DNA of 64,000 bases, taken from the NCBI GenBank assembly GCA_964019415.1, contig OZ025885.1, forward strand, positions 2,388,851-2,452,850, written 5' to 3'. Shown one piece after another: positions 57,655 through 64,000 of the stretch (position 1 is its first letter; each line of letters opens with the position of its first letter). Below the pieces are notes generated by a model, which was not told where the DNA came from, ran no database searches, and was given only the letters and a program-made list of their open reading frames with translations. This DNA is from Ianthella basta (taxonomy: Eukaryota > Porifera > Demospongiae > Verongiida > Ianthellidae). The position numbers were made by a program, and so were the translations under genes.

Positions 57655-60600
57655 ATGGACCGAAGTTTGGACGACGTGGACGTACGTTTGGGCTCCGAAG
57701 ACGAACACCTGTCGCGAGAGGAGCATTTCTCGAGTGAGAGAAGATCTCACGATGATAGGGCTCGTTCGAGATCCCCTCGCGGGCGTCACTATGGCGGTGA
57801 CGGCGGAGAAAGCGACAGGAGAGGAGGCAGCAAACGTGTGTACGTGTCAAACCTGCACTACGACGTGAAGACCAAGGACCTTAAGACTGTCTTCAAAAGA
57901 GGTGAGACGGTTTTGTTCCGGGGGGAGGTTACATAATTAATGCGAAGTGCCCTCTTCAAAAGTACGTCAAGGTTTTAGCCACCAAATGCGATAGCATTGG
58001 CGAACGAAATTTAGGACCACATAAGAGCGAAACTGATTGAAAGGTAACTGAAAGGCTTGCTGTCCATTTTCCCGCCTTCGCTATATAAATGTTCTGTATC
58101 TATGGTTACAGAGATGCTTGAGATAGAACCCAGTGATGTGTGTAGTGTGTGTGAGTGTGTGTGTGTTGGTAAGATGTCAAAATTTGCCTGGTACCCGGAC
58201 TCGTCATCATCATAAGTCATCTTCCTCCTCCCCCCCTTCAATCATACACAAACTTAACCACAGCTACGTGAGAGTACAACTAGTCTGTTATAACAAAACA
58301 CTCTTGTCATAACAGACTAGTTGTCCCTGGGGGACCAGCGTATGAGCCTGAGGGCCAAATTAGTGCAAAATGCTACAAGATGGTGTACTCTTTAACCAGT
58401 GAAAGAGTTGGCTTATCCAGCACTTCAGCTACACTAGATGCTGTAGCCTTCTTCAGAGCTCCTCACCTTGCAGCATCACGACTGCACAAGCAGAGAAGCA
58501 ATCTTTCACAAAAGGGGCCTGCCATATATTGTTTTAGCTACATAGCAGGTTTCCAGCTCCCTATTGCTGTACATCACTACGTACTTCCTAGCAGCTATTG
58601 AGGGGGTATAATTCACATCCTTTCTTCTCTTCCACATTCAGTGGGCCATGTTGTGTGGGCTACAATAAAGGAGGTCAGGGAAGGTGTCTCCAAGGGCTGC
58701 GGGTGAGTAAGGAGGATAATGAAGCATGTACACTGTACCTGCCTTGTGCTTGTAGAGAGAGGATGGTTTGATGGTAAGGCCGCCATCCGTAATGTTTGCC
58801 AGTACCAAGACTTTACCACAATCGACTTTGACTTTTGCTGCAATTTACTTCAGCCATTCTTTGTGGTATGCAATTGCTTTGGCTCAACAAAATTTAATGA
58901 TCACTGTGGAAATCAGTTTAGACACTGTTCAGGCTGATGTACGCAGCAGCTTGTTAATGTGTTTGAGTCTTGTGTGGTCTGTACTTCCTGTGGTGAATTG
59001 GTTGGGAAAGAAGTGCTGCATAAGTCAGTATTTGGAATGCTCTCAAGTTTCTTTCAACTGACTTGTCAATGGATTGAGGAGGAGTAAAGAAGGTATTGGC
59101 TGACATCAGCTCGGGGCTACCAGAGGACATAAAGAATAGCAATAGTTGGTTCATACTGGAATAGCCTGCACTTCAGTGTGTTGTGTTTGGTGGTAAGTTG
59201 AGGTGGACGTGGTCTCTGTGTGCTTGCGTTGATGGATGCTGTATTTGTGAGGTTATGGTAATAGTGCTGTAATCTGTGGTGGTGGTGGTGGTGGTGGTGG
59301 ATGTTACAAAGTGATTGGGTGAACATGCGTAGCTGTAAGTTGTGTGTGTCTGGACTATACATCTCAGGCTTGTAGAATATGTGGACGAAGAGTCGGCAAG
59401 GAAGGCCATCAAAGAGTTGGATGGGATGAAACTGCTCGGAAGGGCCATTCGAGTGAGAGAGGTTGGTTGAATGAAGAGGCAGTGGAGTGGTGTGGGAGGA
59501 AGCACTCTGGTATCACGATGCTAGTACCCACTGTACATGAGATATGGCAGTAGAAGGGAGTCTATGTAGGCATGTACGTAGAGAAAGTGTTGGTCTGCAT
59601 GGAAATTGGTTGGTTGGTGGCTACAGGTAAGTTCTGTGTGTGCAGCGGACATGCCTGCCACAGGGACATCCGTGTGTTGGCAGCGTCCCACTTCTGTGTT
59701 GACAGAACACATGCACAAGTAAGTACGTACGTTAGGATTCAGAACGCCCAGGGGTGCAAAGTGAGATGAAGTTTCATCAGCACAGTCGGGTGATACTGAT
59801 GCAGATTGGCAGGTTGTGTGAAGGTGTTGTGGCATCCTGTCGTGGTGTGGTAAGTCGGTCTGGTGCTTGCCCATGGAGAAGAGGAACACTGCAAGGGGAG
59901 TGGTTGCAGTAGTTGGATGGATGTTGTGTGTGTTTTTCGCAGTAACTTGATGAGTCAGATCCACCAACGTACTGCCATAGCGATGGTACTTGTGTTACAT
60001 ATGGCTCCAATGAAAATGTGAAGAAATGGAGTTTGGGGCTGATTCGCATATCAACTCTTTAACTATTATTAACCTTTATGTGTAACATACAGTGCAGTGT
60101 ATACCTCACTAAGACCTGGCCTACGTACCCGATTGCAGTAGAGACTAATTTTATGAGTCAAACATTCTGATCCCAGTGTAGGGGTCCTCCTCAGTGATTA
60201 AGGGTTATTGAAGAGGACCCCTGGATTGGTGTTAAGAAGTCAGATTGACTCCTAAATGTGTCCCTACTGCAGTCAGCTAGAATTTTTTTTTTTTATATGT
60301 TAGCGAGATAACTGTGATACCTAAAAGTCATCAACATATTTCATACAGTGTATGTGTGTATAATGATAGTGCATTGGCAACATGGAGCAGGGGTAGTGTG
60401 CTAGCCAAGTTTGCTGTGTTTTTGTCCCATTAGGACAATGGAGTAGAGAGCTTTGAGTACAGAAGGGAGATTACGCGCAGGCGAACACCACCACGCCCGG
60501 CTTCACCTTCTTGCACTGTGTTTGTCTCCAACGTGAGTAACATGTGTGTACTTGTATTATTGTATGTACTAGCAGAGAAGGGCGCCTTTGGCGCCCTCCT

Positions 60601-62332
60601 CTGCTCCGGCGCCCAACACAGGTGCTTCCGATGCCAGTGCTTCTGATGCAAAGCACTTCCAAACCTGGCTACTGAGGAATAGTTATAGACACTGCAGTTG
60701 CAGTTAGCTATAGAGTTGCATGCAGCTGACTCCTCTTCCACCATGAATCACCTTCTGCAAGGTCAAGCTTCTTGTATTGCCCTCCAAATTAAACAGAACT
60801 GACTCATGATGGCCCCTTTGAGCTGATTCCTGGTTGTTCTCTTGAGTTGACTCCTGGTTGGTCCTTTGAGATGACTCCCCTCGAGCTGGCTCCTGCTTTT
60901 CCCTTGGTGCTGACTCCTGTGAGTGAAGGTTGAGTGATGGTCTTGGAGTTCTGACAGTTGTTGTCGATTCCTAAGAGCTCTCATCAACCCTGAATGTCTT
61001 GACTTCTTGGTTAGTCCGGTGTTGCCCTTAAATGTTCGGCATATGCGCACTGCAACGGTTGCAAATTGCATTGTTTGGAAGAAACGTATTACGATGACGT
61101 CATGAGATCATTGCGCAAGCCTAAACCCCGCATAACTTGTGCCCATCCTTTCGCCATCGAGCCGCTTTCACTTGCGTAAGACGGCGCTTTCCGCTATATA
61201 GCTTATATCACCCACAGCCTTCTACGTTATGCTAAAACTATAGCAAAGAAGCCGTCGCACCATCTTCCCAGGAGGAGTTGTGTAACAAAGGAGTTAGCTG
61301 CGAATTCCGTAATCTACTTCGCTTTCCTCCGTAAAACAAAAATGGCATCCTATAGTAACGTATGGCGAGTTGGCGCAAAACCTTCATTTCGCAAGCTTTC
61401 GCAGGGAAACCCAGCCGAGGACACCCTCCGGATAGCGCTTCGACATTCGGACCGCGTTTTCTGCGAACCCTCCGCACGGTTCCCGAGATTAGTGCGGACA
61501 AAAAATCGGCCTAGCTCCATTATAATAAGATTTGAGTGCCAGTGTGCTGTGTTGTGTGGCAACTAAGTGTGTACATACATGTACTTACAGTCATGATTTG
61601 ATAGAGGCTTATAGCTACAATGTTCAATCGATCACGTCAATGATGAGCAGTACTTTAGCTTTAATGGAACAATTGGGGAGCAGGACGTTTCGACCGGGGT
61701 ATTTGTCAACTGCTTATAGTACAACTACTTACAGTCATGTCTCCGTATGTTGGGACATTGAGGGACGTATCCAATATATGTTAGCAGTGGAGAGCAACTG
61801 AGCACTAGTGTCACACGTGTCTTCAACAACTGCCTAGTGCGCTGTACATGTGTTTGGGAACAATAGTACAGTGAAACACATCTAAGATAGCCACTTGTGG
61901 GCCAGGTATAATTGGTCTTTGCAGAGAGGTGGCTGCATTACCAAGATGCATACAGATTGCAACGCTTTTGTGCTATATTAGTGCTATTGGCGGCCAGTGG
62001 CGGCTGGCAGTTTGACATAGGTGGCTGTCTTATATGTGCAGTGACCATCATAGACAGATTCCACTGTATTGTGTGTATGTGTGTGTGTGTGTGTGTGTGT
62101 ATGTGTGTGTGTGGGTGTGTGTGTGTGTCAGTCTGTTAATTTATTGCTTCCCTTGTGTTCAGTTGGAGTATAGTGTTGGCTGGCAGAAGTTGAAGGACAT
62201 CTTCAAAGTGGCTGGGCGTGTGTCCAATGTGGAGATCTTCACGGACAAGGCTGGTCACTCCAAGGGAACCGCCATGGTGCAGTTTGAGGACCCAGGATCA
62301 GCCCATAACGCCATCGGTATCCAGTCGCTTGC

Positions 62333-62402
<70 letters not shown>

Positions 62403-64000
62403 TGACCCTTGACTACTTGTCAGCATTGTTCCATGGTCAGATGTTGCAGGATCGACCAATGATAGTCAAAATGGTAAGCATGCATTGCTTCCAGGCACCC
62501 AGCAGCTTCTGTTTAATGCAGTTACTCTTATACGTAATTGTTGATGCGATCAAGTCACTGGTTGCTTGGACATTGCTAATCAAGTTGTACACGAGGGGCC
62601 AGCTGCTTTTATTGTTAGCATCTGTTCAAGATTGAATATTTCAACAATGATTTTACCAAAGCCCCTTCCCACATGTACAAGACTCTAGAGAGAGAGAGTA
62701 CTGCTCACTCCATGTTATGTTTTATTGCACTGTAGGACCGCCGTGCTGGACTCACTCCTGACCCACTTGCAATCCGTCTGGACCGGCTGAGCCAGATGTC
62801 AAGCCTACCTACCTATGGAGGGGAGAGCTATAGTGGGGATTACAGGGACCAGAGAGGCTACTCCAGCCAGCGCTATCCTCGGGACTATGGCAGCTCGTCG
62901 CGTGACTACCGTGACAATCGCGATTATCGTGACACACGAGATTCACGTGACTATCGCGACCATCGTGAATATGATCGCTACAGCCGCTCATCTGACTACA
63001 GCCAGAGTCGGTATTCCTCTGACCGATATGACAGACACGATCGGTTTGACTATGACCGTGGTAGTGACTATGGCAGTCACCGTCAGGAAGGAGCAGCCAG
63101 CTCATACTCCATCCTTGGTCCGCCCCCTCCTATCCCTCCATCCCCAAGGCACACCCCTAAGACAGACAGGCAGTTGTTTGTAACCAACGTAAGTACGTGT
63201 GTACGTGTATGTATGTATAGACTTTGTGTGTAATACATGCACACACACAGTTGTGCTGTGTAGTATTGTTGTACATGTGTGTGTGTTCTAGTGAAAGCTG
63301 GATGTAGTGTGTGTTGCAGTCACCTTTGGGAGTAGACGAAGTGCCTACTTATAGACTGATTGTTGGATAATTTACAGCGTGATCACAAAGTGGGATTCTC
63401 GATGGACAGTTTGTCATTGTAGCGACTGTTCCTTCATTTCCAACCCAATAGTTTAAAATTATATCTGACATTTTGACCACGATGCTGTGTATTCTGATGA
63501 AGGCCACAGCATCCTGGTTGGAGTCCCTGTGTGTGTACATTTCATATAATATTATGTATATTTGGCCATGTCTCCCTTGCATCCTTTTGTGCCCTCTACA
63601 GTTGTCCTTTAAGACTACTTGGCAGTCCATGAAGGACCATTTCAAGAGAGCTGGTATGTGGTGGTTGTGTGGAGAAGCTGTGTGCATGTCAGTCTAGCTA
63701 GCCCAGAGTGTGTAGCGGAAGGAATGTAGTTGGATCACCATACAGTATTCCATGTAACAGCTAGAGCAGTTGTGCAGTCAGTAGTGTGTTTGTTCTGATG
63801 TCCCACTCTGTGCTTTTGTTGCAATTGTTGAGCTGTTAGTGCATGACATCTGTCATGTCCACTCAAGGTCCTGCCTGCAGCAGGGAACCTCTGTGATGTA
63901 CGTACACATCTCTTGATGTGATCTGTTGAGGCGAGACCTCATTCTTTGTTCTCTTTGCACAGGTCGAGTGGACCACACTGATGTGTTAACCACGGCAGAT
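57655..64000 (+). CDS. three-RRM hnRNP M/Gbp2-like protein, partial
   Basis: Exons: 57655-57901, 58642-58702, 59368-59461 (or -59452), 60434-60532, 62163-62316, 62424-62473, 62736-63188, 63602-63653 and 63963-64000+, all phase-consistent; the 3' end is beyond the window. The start ATG opens an acidic, then Arg/Ser-rich leader (R-A-R-S-R-S-P-R-G-R). RRM1 has V-Y-V-S-N-L and K-G-C-G-L-V-E-Y. RRM2 has V-F-V-S-N-L-E-Y and K-G-T-A-M-V-Q-F and ends F-H-G-Q-M-L-Q-D-R-P-M. A D-Y-R-D/R-D-S repeat linker follows, then a proline patch and the start of RRM3 (L-F-V-T-N-L-S-F, T-W-Q-S-M-K-D-H-F). This three-RRM order with an extended linker is that of animal hnRNP M/MYEF2 and fungal Gbp2/Hrb1, nuclear proteins in splicing and mRNA export. 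The donor of exon 3 is ambiguous (GTGAGA after A-I-R, or GTTGGT after R-V-R-E). Confidence 0.88.
58277..58324. repeat. perfect 16-bp hairpin
   Basis: ACAACTAGTCTGTTAT and ATAACAGACTAGTTGT separated by a 16-nt loop, in the first intron of the RRM gene. Stable stem in the pre-mRNA or relic ends of a small element. Confidence 0.7.
59279..59302. repeat. GGT repeat
   Basis: Eight copies of GGT-type triplets in an intron of the RRM gene. Confidence 0.6.
60800..60925. repeat. degenerate minisatellite
   Basis: About five imperfect copies of a 25-32 nt unit containing GAGCTGACTCCTGGTTG-like sequence, within an intron of the RRM gene. Confidence 0.45.
61020..61560. other. CpG-rich intronic segment
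   Basis: Within the largest intron of the RRM gene, clearly richer in CpG than its surroundings, with a full TGACGTCA site near 61095-61102. No exon is recognised on either strand. It could be an internal promoter or an inserted element. Confidence 0.35.
62070..62128. repeat. GT microsatellite
   Basis: (GT)n with ATGT/GGGT interruptions about 35 nt upstream of an RRM2 exon acceptor. Confidence 0.75.
62336..62401. repeat. GT microsatellite filling a short intron
   Basis: About 33 GT dinucleotides making up most of the 107-nt intron between two RRM2 exons. Confidence 0.85.

Noticed and set aside
57655-57936. Treating the first RRM exon as a complete small gene
   Set aside because: It ends at a GTGAGA donor in the middle of RRM1, and the next exons continue the domain in phase.
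62034-62402. 122-codon frame with long Val-Cys alternation
   Set aside because: It reads two GT microsatellites together with the RRM2 exon. The real exon is 62163-62316.

Overview
The window is animal nuclear DNA. Coding regions are split by GT-AG introns with phase-matched exons, intergenic DNA is full of miniature palindromic elements and microsatellites, and the recognisable proteins are metazoan (cereblon, aspartyl/asparaginyl beta-hydroxylase, an ARF GTPase, a three-RRM hnRNP-like protein). Short introns, dense packing and a tandem family of secreted fibrinogen-like proteins suggest an early-branching invertebrate, most likely a sponge. That taxonomic call is inference, not proof.

Region 1 (about 0.7-43.8 kb, all on the minus strand) is a tandem array of one gene family with 13 recognisable loci. 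Seven are intact (2177-3663, 10783-13110, 17205-19358, 24585-26443, 27886-30044, 38546-40485, 41921-43756). Two are full length but frameshifted (6054-7559, 35266-37104). Four are fragments (about 719-1310, 9050-9577, 22873-23402, 33553-34081). Every intact gene has four coding exons of 102, 113, 163 and about 549 nt with fixed phases, giving a 308-309 residue secreted protein: signal peptide, short propeptide ending in an R-T-K-R site formed across the exon 1/2 junction, a small two-Cys segment, and a fibrinogen-related domain (FReD) with the YCDMTTDGGGWTLVW signature. A TATAAAA box lies about 74 nt upstream of the ATG in nearly every copy. A unit of about 10.7 kb (16.3-27.0 kb) is repeated almost unchanged at 27.0-37.6 kb. 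Inside the otherwise near-identical FReD exons, amino-acid changes are concentrated in a few short C-terminal patches, as expected of a diversifying recognition family.

Region 2 (about 44-49 kb) holds mobile-element debris and then, on the plus strand, the last three exons of a cereblon gene (helical bundle tail plus CULT domain). Region 3 (49.2-51.5 kb) holds a CCA/TGG-rich inverted-repeat patch and an intact single-exon ARF-family GTPase on the minus strand. Region 4 (53-57.4 kb, plus) is an ASPH-type 2-oxoglutarate dioxygenase with TM anchor, TPR-like region and catalytic domain. It keeps the two Fe-binding His but differs at several co-substrate positions. Region 5 (57.6 kb to the window end, plus) is a three-RRM hnRNP M/MYEF2- or Gbp2-like RNA-binding protein that runs off the right edge.

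The FReD array is a self-contained secreted-protein cluster, probably in immunity, allorecognition or extracellular matrix. The genes to its right are unrelated housekeeping-type genes.
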